A DNA stretch of 64,000 nucleotides, taken from Paenibacillus nanensis (GTDB taxonomy: Bacteria; Bacillota; Bacilli; Paenibacillales; Paenibacillaceae). This document shows, piece after piece, positions 16,877-23,197 of the stretch; position 1 is the first letter of the stretch, and each line of letters begins with the position of its first letter. The notes beneath the pieces were generated by a model. It had not been told where the DNA came from. It saw only the letters and a program-made list of their open reading frames with translations, and ran no database searches. Where the stretch lies: the NCBI RefSeq assembly GCF_003583765.1, contig NZ_QXQA01000002.1, forward strand, positions 434,001 to 498,000, written 5' to 3'. The position numbers and the translations under genes are program-made.

Positions 16877-17980
16877 ATGTCAACATCCGCTTCTATTATG
16901 ACCCCTATCGAGTGGGCGCAAAAAGCCTGTGAAGCCTTAATGGCCAAGTTCGAGCCGGAGAAGCTTCCGCCGGACCGGTTCCATTATCATCAGGGCGTCT
17001 TTCTGTCCGGCATGGAGAAATGCTGGCGGCAGACCGGCGAACAAAAACTGTACGACTACATGAAGAGATGGGTAGACAGCCAGGTTCTCGAGGACGGAAG
17101 CATCAAGAAGTTCAATGCCGACGAGCTCGATGACATTCAGCCCGGCGTGCTTCTGTTCACCCTCTATGAGCAGACGGGAGACGAGCGGTACAAAAAGGCG
17201 CTGCATACGTTAGTTCCGCTGCTCAAATCCTGGCCGACAAATCCGTCGGGCGGCTTCTGGCACAAGGGGCGTTATCCGAATCAAATGTGGCTCGACGGCT
17301 TGTATATGGCCGGGCCGATTGCCGTGCAATTTGCGAAGACGTTCGGCGACAGCGACTACTTCGATCGGATGGCTTTCCAGGCAATCCTGATGGAGAAGCA
17401 TACGAAGGATCCGGTCACCGGCTTGCTTTACCACGGCTGGGACGAAACCAAGGAAGCCGGCTGGGCCGATCCGGTAACAGGCCTCGCGCCGGAGTTCTGG
17501 GGCCGCGCCATCGGCTGGTATCCCGTCGCTTTGCTGGAAATGTTCGAGCACATGCCGGAGGACCATCCGGATAAGCCGAAGCTTGTGACGATTGTTCAAG
17601 ATCTGTTAATTGCGCTGACGAAGTTTCAGGATCCTGCCACCGGACGCTGGTATCAGGTAGTCGACAAAGGCGACCGCCCGGATAATTGGCTGGAAAACTC
17701 CTGCACATCGCTGTATGCGCACGCCATTGCCAAAGCCGTCCGGTTCGGTTACCTGGACGCCAAATATTTGGAGTATGCCTGGAAAGGCTACCAAGGCGTT
17801 ATCGACACATTGACGTTCGACAAGAACGGCCATGTCGTCATCGGCAGCATCTGCATCGGCACGGGAATCGGCGACTATGCCCACTATATCGCCCGCCCGA
17901 CCAGCGAAAACGACCTTCACGGCGCAGGCGCCTTCATTCTGATGTGCGTCGAGATGAATTTGGCGGAAAGGCGCTCTTAA
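16877..17980 (+). CDS. GH105 unsaturated rhamnogalacturonyl hydrolase (YteR/YesR type)
   Basis: 367 residues, near the usual GH105 length, with no signal peptide. Family GH105 enzymes remove the delta-4,5-unsaturated galacturonosyl residue that polysaccharide lyases leave on oligosaccharides. The conserved 'NQMWLDGLYMAGP' holds the likely catalytic Asp140. Other family motifs are 'FWGRAIGWYPVALLEM', 'NWLENSCTSLYAHAIAKAVR' and the C-terminal 'DYAHYIARPTSENDLHGAGAFILM'. GGGAGGA sits nine bases before the ATG. It is divergent from its likely AraC regulator and followed by a strong terminator, so it is monocistronic. Rhamnogalacturonan I as the ultimate substrate is inferred. Confidence 0.92.
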   Translation: MSTSASIMTPIEWAQKACEALMAKFEPEKLPPDRFHYHQGVFLSGMEKCWRQTGEQKLYDYMKRWVDSQVLEDGSIKKFNADELDDIQPGVLLFTLYEQTGDERYKKALHTLVPLLKSWPTNPSGGFWHKGRYPNQMWLDGLYMAGPIAVQFAKTFGDSDYFDRMAFQAILMEKHTKDPVTGLLYHGWDETKEAGWADPVTGLAPEFWGRAIGWYPVALLEMFEHMPEDHPDKPKLVTIVQDLLIALTKFQDPATGRWYQVVDKGDRPDNWLENSCTSLYAHAIAKAVRFGYLDAKYLEYAWKGYQGVIDTLTFDKNGHVVIGSICIGTGIGDYAHYIARPTSENDLHGAGAFILMCVEMNLAERRS

Positions 17981-18015
17981 TGCCTCCATCGACGCGCCAA
18001 TAGGGAGCCAACAAT

Positions 18016-18048
18016 AAAAAACACGCCGGCAGCCGGCGTGTTTTTTAT
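18016..18048. terminator. Bidirectional terminator after GH105
   Basis: ACACGCCGGC and GCCGGCGTGT pair across a single base, with an A-run on the left and a T-run on the right. It can stop transcription from GH105 (+) and from the small membrane protein gene (-). Confidence 0.9.
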
Positions 18049-18077
18049 TCATTCGAGGGATTAGCGGCCCTCACTGC

Positions 18078-18272
18078 CTAGCCTAGACGGGTTGGCGTGT
18101 GCCGCTTTTTTGGGGCAGAGCCCTGCGCAAACAAAATCAACGCGAGGACGCTGAGCCCGATAGACAGACCCGCCAGCAGACCGTCTACGAAATCATGCAT
18201 CGGCACATAGCGTGTGAGCAGCAAATAAGCCAGGAACATAATCGGACTCAACAATTGAATAAACTTTTTCAT
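18078..18272 (-). CDS. 64-residue two-helix membrane protein, unknown
   Basis: Starts at the ATG at 18272, seven bases after GGAGGAG; an in-frame extension to 18362 crosses the promoter and operator and is rejected. Two hydrophobic helices (about residues 6-24 and 32-50) are separated by 'TRYVPMHDFVDG', with a basic C-terminal tail. I do not recognise a named family. The gene has its own strong promoter and a 26-base palindrome, so it is likely regulated by a dedicated repressor that is not encoded in this window. Confidence 0.7.
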   Translation of the reverse strand: MKKFIQLLSPIMFLAYLLLTRYVPMHDFVDGLLAGLSIGLSVLALILFAQGSAPKKRHTPTRLG

Positions 18273-18325
18273 CCTAAAACTCCTCCTTGGGTTAATGGAT
18301 TTTCGATGGGCAGCTTCGGTGTGAT

Positions 18326-18376
18326 TACTGTGTATATCGTTATACACAGTATAACCACTCATTCCTTTATCGTCAA
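18326..18376 (-). promoter_or_regulatory. Sigma-A promoter overlapped by a 26-base palindromic operator
   Basis: Reading leftward, TTGACG (18371-18376) and TATACT (18348-18353) are exactly 17 bp apart. Positions 18326-18351 form a perfect inverted repeat: arms TACTGTGTATA and TATACACAGTA around TCGT, covering the -10 and the expected start site. The geometry indicates repression. AT-rich CTGTGTATA-type arms recall operators of GntR/YtrA- or PadR-like repressors (inference). Confidence 0.8.
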
Positions 18377-18405
18377 TCCCTTCTTAGGAAATAAATTCCT
18401 CAAAC

Positions 18406-18436
18406 AAAAAAACGGCCGCCGATATTGGCGACCGTT
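18406..18436 (-). terminator. Terminator of the SGNH hydrolase gene
   Basis: On the minus strand ACGGTCGCC and GGCGGCCGT pair (one G-U) and are followed by a run of seven T. Confidence 0.85.
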
Positions 18437-18445
18437 CTTTATTGA

Positions 18446-19105
18446 TTAAAGCCCGCGGTTATAATCGTATCCAACCGCTTGAAGGAATGCCCGCGCGAGC
18501 ACCGCATGTCCCGACATGTTCGGGTGTACGCGATCCCAGGCGAGCGTTGCAGGATAAATATGGGCGAGCACCCGGTTAAACGCTGCCTGTGTATCAACGA
18601 ATTTCGCATCATATTTGGACGCCAGCTTCTTGACGACCTCTCCGTACTGATCCATTGCGCTTCGCATCGGATCCGCCGCATTCGGTTCGATATAGAACGG
18701 CGTCATTAACACAAGCCCTTGAAGCTGCGGCCTTGTTTGCTTAATGAGCTGCTCCAGCGTTTCTTCATATTCGGCGATATCCACATGCTGCTCGGTCTGA
18801 GCCGGCAGGTCATATTGCCGCCAGACATCGTTAATGCCGATCATGATCGACAGCCAGTCAGGCTTCAGATCTAGCACGTCCGTCTGCCAGCGCTCCTTCA
18901 AGTCTCGAACGGTGTTGCCGCTTGTTCCCATGTTTACAACCCGAATCCCTAGCTCCGGGTATGCCGAAGTCAGCAGCGCGTCCACAAGCGACACATAGCC
19001 TTTGCCGATTGCTCCGAAAAGTCCTTCTCCGCGGGGTCTAGCCCGCTCGCAATCCGTAATGGAGTCGCCGATCATCACCAGCTTCGATTTTGGTGCCAAC
19101 AACAT
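18446..19105 (-). CDS. SGNH/GDSL-family hydrolase (probable carbohydrate esterase)
   Basis: 219 residues, cytoplasmic. All four SGNH blocks are present: GDSIT with Ser15, a Gly/Asn block 'NMGTSGNTV' with Asn64, 'GINDVW' with Asn92, and 'DRVHPN' with Asp191/His194. This set and length match the SGNH esterases often found next to pectin-degrading genes (rhamnogalacturonan acetylesterase-like). GGAGG precedes the ATG by a good distance. It is monocistronic, with its own promoter and terminator. Deacetylation of plant oligosaccharides is an inference from family and neighbourhood; other esters are possible. Confidence 0.88.
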   Translation of the reverse strand: MLLAPKSKLVMIGDSITDCERARPRGEGLFGAIGKGYVSLVDALLTSAYPELGIRVVNMGTSGNTVRDLKERWQTDVLDLKPDWLSIMIGINDVWRQYDLPAQTEQHVDIAEYEETLEQLIKQTRPQLQGLVLMTPFYIEPNAADPMRSAMDQYGEVVKKLASKYDAKFVDTQAAFNRVLAHIYPATLAWDRVHPNMSGHAVLARAFLQAVGYDYNRGL

Positions 19106-19155
19106 TGTTTTTGCCTCCTTTAACGACCATGACAGAAAATTGGTTGGATGTCCAT

Positions 19156-19185
19156 ATTGTAGGGCCTCCGCTTTGATTTCCGCAA
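19156..19185 (-). promoter_or_regulatory. Probable promoter of the SGNH hydrolase gene
   Basis: On the minus strand TTGCGG and TACAAT are 18 bp apart, about 50 bases before the start codon. Confidence 0.5.
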
Positions 19186-19210
19186 CATCATTTCTTCGTG
19201 ACCAATTTGC

Positions 19211-19261
19211 AAAAAAAAAAGCGACCGCCCCAAACTTGATAGAAAGTCCCGGACAGCCGCT
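19211..19261 (-). terminator. Terminator of the YitT-family gene
   Basis: On the minus strand an 11-bp G-U-containing stem (AGCGGCTGTCC with GGGCGGTCGCT) closes a ~19-base loop and is followed by ten T. Confidence 0.8.
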
Positions 19262-19269
19262 CCCCCTGC

Positions 19270-20139
19270 CTAATGTATATCCTTTTTCTTAAAGTTACCG
19301 CCTTTTACCTCTGCCACATCGTAAACCATAATGAAAGCATGCTCGTCGATTTCCAAAATAATTTCTTTCATTTTCCGTTCTTCCAGCCGGTTAATGACGC
19401 ATGTAATTTCTTTGAAATGCTCGTTCGTATAGCCGCCCTGCACCGTACTGTACGTCGCACCGCGGCCTAAACGGTCGCGGATCGTCTCGATCATAATTTC
19501 GGGCTGCTTCGTAATGATTTTGAACGTTTTGGCTCCGCTTAAGCCTTCTTCGACGATATGAATCACTTTGGACGCGATGAAATAAGCGATGCCCGAAAGA
19601 ATGGCGCCCTGCAGGCCGAATACGGACGACACGACGATAAAGACAAAAACGTTCAAAAATAAAATAAGATCGCTTGTTCCAAACGGCAGCTTCCGAGACA
19701 GCAGGACCGCCAGCATATCGATGCCGTCAAGCGCGCCGCCGTTGCGCAAAGCAAGACCCATTCCGAAACCGATAATAATGCCTCCGACCACGGTGACAAG
19801 CAGCGTATCGCCTTCGATAATCGGCGAGATATGATGCATAACGACTGTTCCTATCGCCAATGAAGCGATGCCGAGGACGGAATAGACCGCAAAGCTTTTT
19901 CCGATTTGCTTATATCCTAAATACACGAAAGGTATATTAAGAATCGCGATGAGAATGCCAAGAGGCAAACCGAACAGCTCCGACCCTACGATACTAAGGC
20001 CTGTCACGCCGCCATCGGATACGCTGTTCGGAATTAATACGGCTTCAAGTCCATAGGCGGTAATAAATGCGCCGAGGATAACGCCGATCCCTCGTAAAAT
20101 CTTATTCCATACTTCAGGCTTTTTGTGCTTTGTTTTCAT
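19270..20139 (-). CDS. YitT family membrane protein (DUF161 + DUF2179)
   Basis: 289 residues from the ATG at 20139, the usual length of the family; earlier in-frame ATGs lack a better ribosome site. The N-terminal ~190 residues contain five to six hydrophobic segments with glycine-rich family motifs ('NSVSDGGVTGLSIV', 'GFGMGLALRNGGALDGIDMLAV'). The C-terminal ~80 residues are the soluble DUF2179 domain ('GRGATYSTVQGGYTNEHFKEITCVINRLEERKMKEII'). These proteins sit in the cytoplasmic membrane of Firmicutes; their role is unsettled. It stands alone between two terminators. Confidence 0.92.
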   Translation of the reverse strand: MKTKHKKPEVWNKILRGIGVILGAFITAYGLEAVLIPNSVSDGGVTGLSIVGSELFGLPLGILIAILNIPFVYLGYKQIGKSFAVYSVLGIASLAIGTVVMHHISPIIEGDTLLVTVVGGIIIGFGMGLALRNGGALDGIDMLAVLLSRKLPFGTSDLILFLNVFVFIVVSSVFGLQGAILSGIAYFIASKVIHIVEEGLSGAKTFKIITKQPEIMIETIRDRLGRGATYSTVQGGYTNEHFKEITCVINRLEERKMKEIILEIDEHAFIMVYDVAEVKGGNFKKKDIH

Positions 20140-20251
20140 GCCTAACCTCATTTCATTTGAATGTTTTCCCAGTTTATTATACATCATTTTGGACATTGCA
20201 AAAAAATAAGGCGGCACATCTTGTCTCCGTTCCTTAGACAGCCGCTACCAT

Positions 20252-20301
20252 AAAAAAGCGGCAGCCCACGGACATAATCTTATGTCCGCGGGCTGCCGCT
20301 T
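20252..20301 (-). terminator. Strong long-stem terminator of the cse60-like gene
   Basis: Arms AAGCGGCAGCCC/GGGCTGCCGCTT and CGGACATAA/TTATGTCCG form a ~21-bp stem with a single mismatch. A T-run follows on the minus strand. Confidence 0.9.
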
Positions 20302-20358
20302 GCCGCATCAGGAATTGCCGGCCGCAGCCGGAATCTTTATGCCGAGTAGGAACCCTGA

Positions 20359-20547
20359 CTACTTGTTGACCTTATAAACGACTAATATTGCGCTTCTTTG
20401 AGTCTCCTGGCCATTAGAAAGCTTTTTATAATTTGCGGAGTACTTTACATCTATAATGGCATCGTCCGGGAGACCGGCAAGAAATTTATTGGACTCATCC
20501 ACCGCGAGAGTGCGGTCGCTGTCTACAAATTCCTTCACTTGAATCAT
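20359..20547 (-). CDS. Cse60-like sporulation protein
   Basis: A 62-residue soluble protein matching the Cse60 family in size and pattern: an N-terminal 'MIQVKEF' strand, a central amphipathic helix (about 15-28), 'DDAIIDVKYS' and a C-terminal hydrophobic strand 'RSAILVVYKV'. The family is named from a Bacillus subtilis gene expressed during sporulation; its biochemical role is unknown. AAAGGAGATG is six bases before the ATG. The upstream region has a near-consensus vegetative-type promoter and a palindrome, which is unexpected for a purely sporulation-controlled gene. The gene supports an endospore-forming host. Confidence 0.8.
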   Translation of the reverse strand: MIQVKEFVDSDRTLAVDESNKFLAGLPDDAIIDVKYSANYKKLSNGQETQRSAILVVYKVNK

Positions 20548-20563
20548 CTATTTCATCTCCTTT

Positions 20564-20587
20564 CATTTCGAACGAACCTTCGAAATG
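20564..20587. promoter_or_regulatory. Inverted repeat in the cse60-like 5' region
   Basis: CATTTCGAA and TTCGAAATG are exact reverse complements, six bases apart. They lie between the promoter and the ribosome binding site of the cse60-like gene, a position suited to a repressor or an RNA hairpin masking the GGAG. Confidence 0.5.
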
Positions 20588-20601
20588 CCTCGCTTGTCAA
20601 C

Positions 20602-20630
20602 ACCATATCATCGGCGAACATTGGTGTCAA
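20602..20630 (-). promoter_or_regulatory. Sigma-A promoter of the cse60-like gene
   Basis: On the minus strand TTGACA and TATGGT are 17 bp apart, with TG at the extended -10 position. It is back-to-back with a very similar rightward promoter whose -35 begins 20 bp away. Confidence 0.75.
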
Positions 20631-20649
20631 TACAACGAATGCATGACGG

Positions 20650-20678
20650 TTGACATCCCAGTATTTCCATGATATGGT
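20650..20678 (+). promoter_or_regulatory. Sigma-A promoter of the GreA-like gene leader
   Basis: TTGACA and TATGGT are 17 bp apart with extended -10 TG. It would start a transcript near 20685, about 245 bases before the GreA-like start codon. Confidence 0.75.
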
Positions 20679-20688
20679 CTCTCCGAGT

Positions 20689-20820
20689 GGCATTCCGCGG
20701 CATTGCGGGATGCCCTCGTCCATTTTCGAGCACTTTTACAGTAAATGTAAGGAAAGAGGTGAAGGCCCTAAACGCCAAATGCGGTACCATCGTAAAAAAA
20801 ACGATGCCATCTGCATTTTT
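20689..20820 (+). promoter_or_regulatory. Structured 5' leader with two hairpins, the second attenuator-like
   Basis: Hairpin 1 (20689-20714) is a 10-bp stem GGCATTCCGC/GCGGGATGCC. Hairpin 2 (about 20777-20820) combines AAATGC/GCATTT and ATCGT/ACGAT stems around an A-rich loop and runs into TTTTT, resembling an intrinsic terminator inside the leader. It matches no riboswitch class I can recognise. Confidence 0.5.
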
Positions 20821-20854
20821 CCCTGAAATGCTTTCGAGAACTCATTTTTATTAG
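20759..20854 (+). CDS. Possible 31-codon leader ORF spanning the attenuator-like hairpin
   Basis: A GTG with AAGGA five bases upstream opens a 31-codon frame that runs through hairpin 2 and stops just before the AGGAGG of the next ORF. It may be a translated leader for attenuation or only a chance frame. The predicted peptide (starts MKALNAKCG) resembles nothing I know. Confidence 0.25.
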   Translation: MKALNAKCGTIVKKTMPSAFFPEMLSRTHFY

Positions 20855-20868
20855 GAGGTTTATTTTAA

Positions 20869-20940
20869 ATGAATAACGTTCAACGCATCACATGGATCTG
20901 GAGAAAACTAGTCGGGAGTGATATCTATTATGCGCCATAG
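20869..20940 (+). CDS. Possible 23-residue leader peptide overlapping the GreA-like start
   Basis: ATG with a perfect AGGAGG ten bases upstream, encoding MNNVQRITWIWRKLVGSDIY plus YAP, ending in TAG at 20938-20940. The frame overlaps the ATG (20930) of the GreA-like gene by 11 bases. This RBS is stronger than that of the GreA-like gene itself, so translation of the peptide probably feeds the downstream start by coupling. It could be a regulatory leader peptide or a small protein in its own right. Confidence 0.55.
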   Translation: MNNVQRITWIWRKLVGSDIYYAP

Positions 20941-21397
20941 TTTGAGCCCCCTTAGCGCCGCGAGAGGACATTTAGTCCGTCAGCTTGTCTATTTCGATGA
21001 GAGGCTGCCGGCTTTCTCGAATACCTATTTGGCAGAATTCAACCCTGTTGAAAAAAAATTAATCGAGGATCTCATCCGCGAATATATGGAGCAATTATCG
21101 GCCGCGCTGGAACATGACGATTCGGTCCTAGGCTCCAGGCTGAAAACCGATATCCTGATTGGCAGTACGGTGAAGGTGACGTATGATGACGACGGGTCGG
21201 CTGACTCCTTTACGCTCGTCTATCCTACGGAAAGCGACCCGGACCGTAACCGGATCTCATTCATCTCCCCGTTAGGCAGGCAGCTGCTATGCAAGAAAAC
21301 GGAGCACCCTCTTGTCCTCGATGTTCCGGACGGCAGGCTCGGTTTGAAAATAAGGGAAGTAAATTATGGCTATATTGGCGGCTTCATCTCGACCTAG
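20930..21397 (+). CDS. GreA/GreB-family elongation-factor-like protein
   Basis: 155 residues. The C-terminal half (~70-150) matches the GreA/GreB/Rnk C-terminal domain, with 'ILIGSTVKVTYDDDG' and the hallmark 'ISFISPLGRQLL'. The N-terminal half is helical ('FNPVEKKLIEDLIREYMEQLSAALEH') but shorter and less regular than the GreA coiled coil, and lacks the usual acidic tip pattern. It is thus a divergent paralog rather than the housekeeping GreA. Such proteins bind the RNA polymerase secondary channel. The start is ATG 20930, eleven bases after GGGAG; a GTG at 20918 is possible. Followed by a good terminator. Confidence 0.75.
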   Translation: MRHSLSPLSAARGHLVRQLVYFDERLPAFSNTYLAEFNPVEKKLIEDLIREYMEQLSAALEHDDSVLGSRLKTDILIGSTVKVTYDDDGSADSFTLVYPTESDPDRNRISFISPLGRQLLCKKTEHPLVLDVPDGRLGLKIREVNYGYIGGFIST

Positions 21398-21445
21398 CGG
21401 GAGGATGCCCATCTTTTTATGAAGGCCGCAACATGCGGCAATACC

Positions 21446-21486
21446 AACCCCAGCCGGGCAGCGATGACCGAATCGGCTGGGGTTTT
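21446..21486. terminator. Terminator after the GreA-like gene
   Basis: AACCCCAGCCG and CGGCTGGGGTT pair around a 17-base loop, followed by TTTTC on the plus strand, two bases before the convergent gene's stop codon. Confidence 0.85.
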
Positions 21487-21488
21487 CA

Positions 21489-22163
21489 TTATTCGAAGCC
21501 ATAATAAGCGAATAGAGTCTCCACCTGCTTGAAATATAAATGACCGTCCGGCCAAGGCTGGAAGTGCAAATCCATCCGCGAGTCCTTCCATTCCTCCGGC
21601 GTTCCATGTGTGTCAAGCCGCCCCGGAAGCACCGGCGCCTCTACAATTGCCGGAAACTCCTGGTAACCGAACAGCAGATTTTCGTGCATCGCAATGATCT
21701 CATATTTCGGTCCGTGAAACGCCCGCTCTTCTTGGAGCTGGTAATGGTAATAAATATAGCTGGCCGCCATCTCCGGCTTAAGATGGGCAACCCTGCCTGC
21801 GCGGCGTTCCACCTCCGTCTTTCGCTTCCAGTGGTCTGGGCAGGCCGGTTCATTGAAATGAAAGACATCGATCATCGGAATCCAAAGGCGCTTCTGCTCA
21901 TGTCCCGGCCATAGCTCCAAATACGGCGACATGATTGGCAGGAGCTCTTCCGCGTCCAGCTTCTTTCCGACGCATTCCGCATAAAGGAACAAATTGCGCT
22001 CCCAGCGGAAGCAGCCAAACGTCATCAGCTGCCCGCTTTCTATCCGCCGCCTGCCTGACACATCCTCCATCGCTGCTCTTATCCCCTCTTCTACGCTGCC
22101 TGGCTTCAGCTGGGCTCTCGCAATCACTCTGTGGATGGGCTTTTCATTTGCGGAAGCGTTCAT
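21489..22163 (-). CDS. Protein of two similar halves, L-rhamnose-mutarotase-like alpha/beta barrel pattern (tentative)
   Basis: 224 residues, soluble, with AGGAGG seven bases before the ATG. I do not recognise a named family. Both halves seem to repeat one pattern: a strand ending in 'LKP' then a helix (8-30 and 124-146), a strand with 'LFLYAE' / 'LLFGYQE' (~53 and ~166), and a Trp-containing segment leading to an aromatic C-terminal helix ('PMIDVFHF' ~95; 'KQVETLFAYYG' ~215). This is the order seen in L-rhamnose mutarotase and related dimeric alpha/beta barrels, so a fused-dimer version is plausible but unproven. No operon partner. Confidence 0.5.
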   Translation of the reverse strand: MNASANEKPIHRVIARAQLKPGSVEEGIRAAMEDVSGRRRIESGQLMTFGCFRWERNLFLYAECVGKKLDAEELLPIMSPYLELWPGHEQKRLWIPMIDVFHFNEPACPDHWKRKTEVERRAGRVAHLKPEMAASYIYYHYQLQEERAFHGPKYEIIAMHENLLFGYQEFPAIVEAPVLPGRLDTHGTPEEWKDSRMDLHFQPWPDGHLYFKQVETLFAYYGFE

Positions 22164-22246
22164 CGATTAACCTCCTAGCAGTGGAAAAATCAACTCGTTT
22201 GCACTCCTTTCGACGAATCGTTCGAATATCCCTGCACCCTCATCGT

Positions 22247-22279
22247 AAAAAAACGCCGCCTTCATCAAGGCGGCGTTTC
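22247..22279 (-). terminator. Terminator of the SLH-domain protein gene
   Basis: On the minus strand AACGCCGCCTT and AAGGCGGCGTT pair around a short loop, followed by seven T. Confidence 0.9.
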
Positions 22280-22335
22280 CAATCAGCGATTTGTCGGGCA
22301 AGTATTCTCCAACCCGACGGCTCGGACCATCAATT

Positions 22336-23037
22336 TTATGCGTTTGTTTCGCTACCCGTCTCCGGCTCCGGCTGCGGCGATGGAGCAGGATGCGCTTTGA
22401 CGTATTCGAGCACATTGTAGATGAGCTCCGCCGCTTCAGCCCTGGAGATCTCGGCTTTTGGACGGAAGTTCCCTTGCTCATCCAGCTTCATGGCGTCATA
22501 AGCAAGCGCCCGCTGGATGGATCCGCTGTATTCGATCGTTAGGTCCTCTTCGTCGTTAATCTCGACTGGAGCAAGATTCATCATCGGCAAATTGCTGTGC
22601 GCTTCAATCGTTCGGATGAGATAGTGAGTGAACGCTTCGCGCGTCCATTTCTTGTTCGGATCCAGGTCGGCCGGCAGTTCGACGCCATTCACGCTTGCCG
22701 TAATCAGCGCATTCGCATACCACGCATCGTCGTCAGCGTTTTTGAAATAATCCGTCGCCTTTGGCTCTACGAGAAACCTTACAAGATCCAGATTTAAATT
22801 AGCGGCGTTTACAATAAGCTGAATTCCTTGTGCCGCCGTGATGGTTTCGTTCGGGGCAAATAACGTTTCCGAAATGCCGCGGACGATGCCTTGTTCCTGC
22901 AAAGCTATAATTTTATCCTTTGCCGCGATATTCGTAAGATCCGTGAAGGAGCTGGAGGCCGCATAGCTATGACTGACAAAGGTTAAGGAAACCGCGGTTG
23001 CAGCGGATAAAGCCAGCATTTTGAACGTTGTTTTCAT
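22336..23037 (-). CDS. Exported S-layer-homology (SLH) domain protein
   Basis: 233 residues from the ATG at 23037 (GAGGTG six bases upstream); a start 16 codons earlier is unsupported. It has a signal peptide with likely cleavage after 'SHSYA'. The mature part carries three SLH-like repeats: 'FTDLTNIAAKDKIIALQEQGIVRG', a degenerate middle one around 'DAWYANALITASVNGVELP', and 'FRPKAEISRAEAAELIYNVLEYV'. It ends in a short Pro/Glu-rich tail without further domains. SLH repeats anchor proteins to pyruvylated secondary cell-wall polymers. With no other module, a role in cell-surface structure is all that can be inferred. Confidence 0.85.
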   Translation of the reverse strand: MKTTFKMLALSAATAVSLTFVSHSYAASSSFTDLTNIAAKDKIIALQEQGIVRGISETLFAPNETITAAQGIQLIVNAANLNLDLVRFLVEPKATDYFKNADDDAWYANALITASVNGVELPADLDPNKKWTREAFTHYLIRTIEAHSNLPMMNLAPVEINDEEDLTIEYSGSIQRALAYDAMKLDEQGNFRPKAEISRAEAAELIYNVLEYVKAHPAPSPQPEPETGSETNA

Positions 23038-23154
23038 TTTTTTCACCTCGTTTAGAATTTGGGTTGCCTTACATAAGGAATACAATTCAAGAGTCTCGTT
23101 TTTTTCACGCTAAAAAAAATTTTTTGGACAAGAGTTAAAACAGTCTGAAAAACG

Positions 23155-23177
23155 AAAAAAAGCCGGCGGCGCCGGCT
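23155..23177 (-). terminator. Terminator of the AbrB-family membrane protein gene
   Basis: On the minus strand AGCCGGC and GCCGGCT pair around GCC, followed by a T-run. Confidence 0.9.
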
Positions 23178-23197
23178 CGTGCATCAGGAAATACTCA

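Noticed and set aside
20689-20820. Known riboswitch (preQ1, T-box, SAM, purine) in the GreA-like leader
   Set aside because: None of the conserved core sequences of these classes could be found; only generic hairpins are visible.
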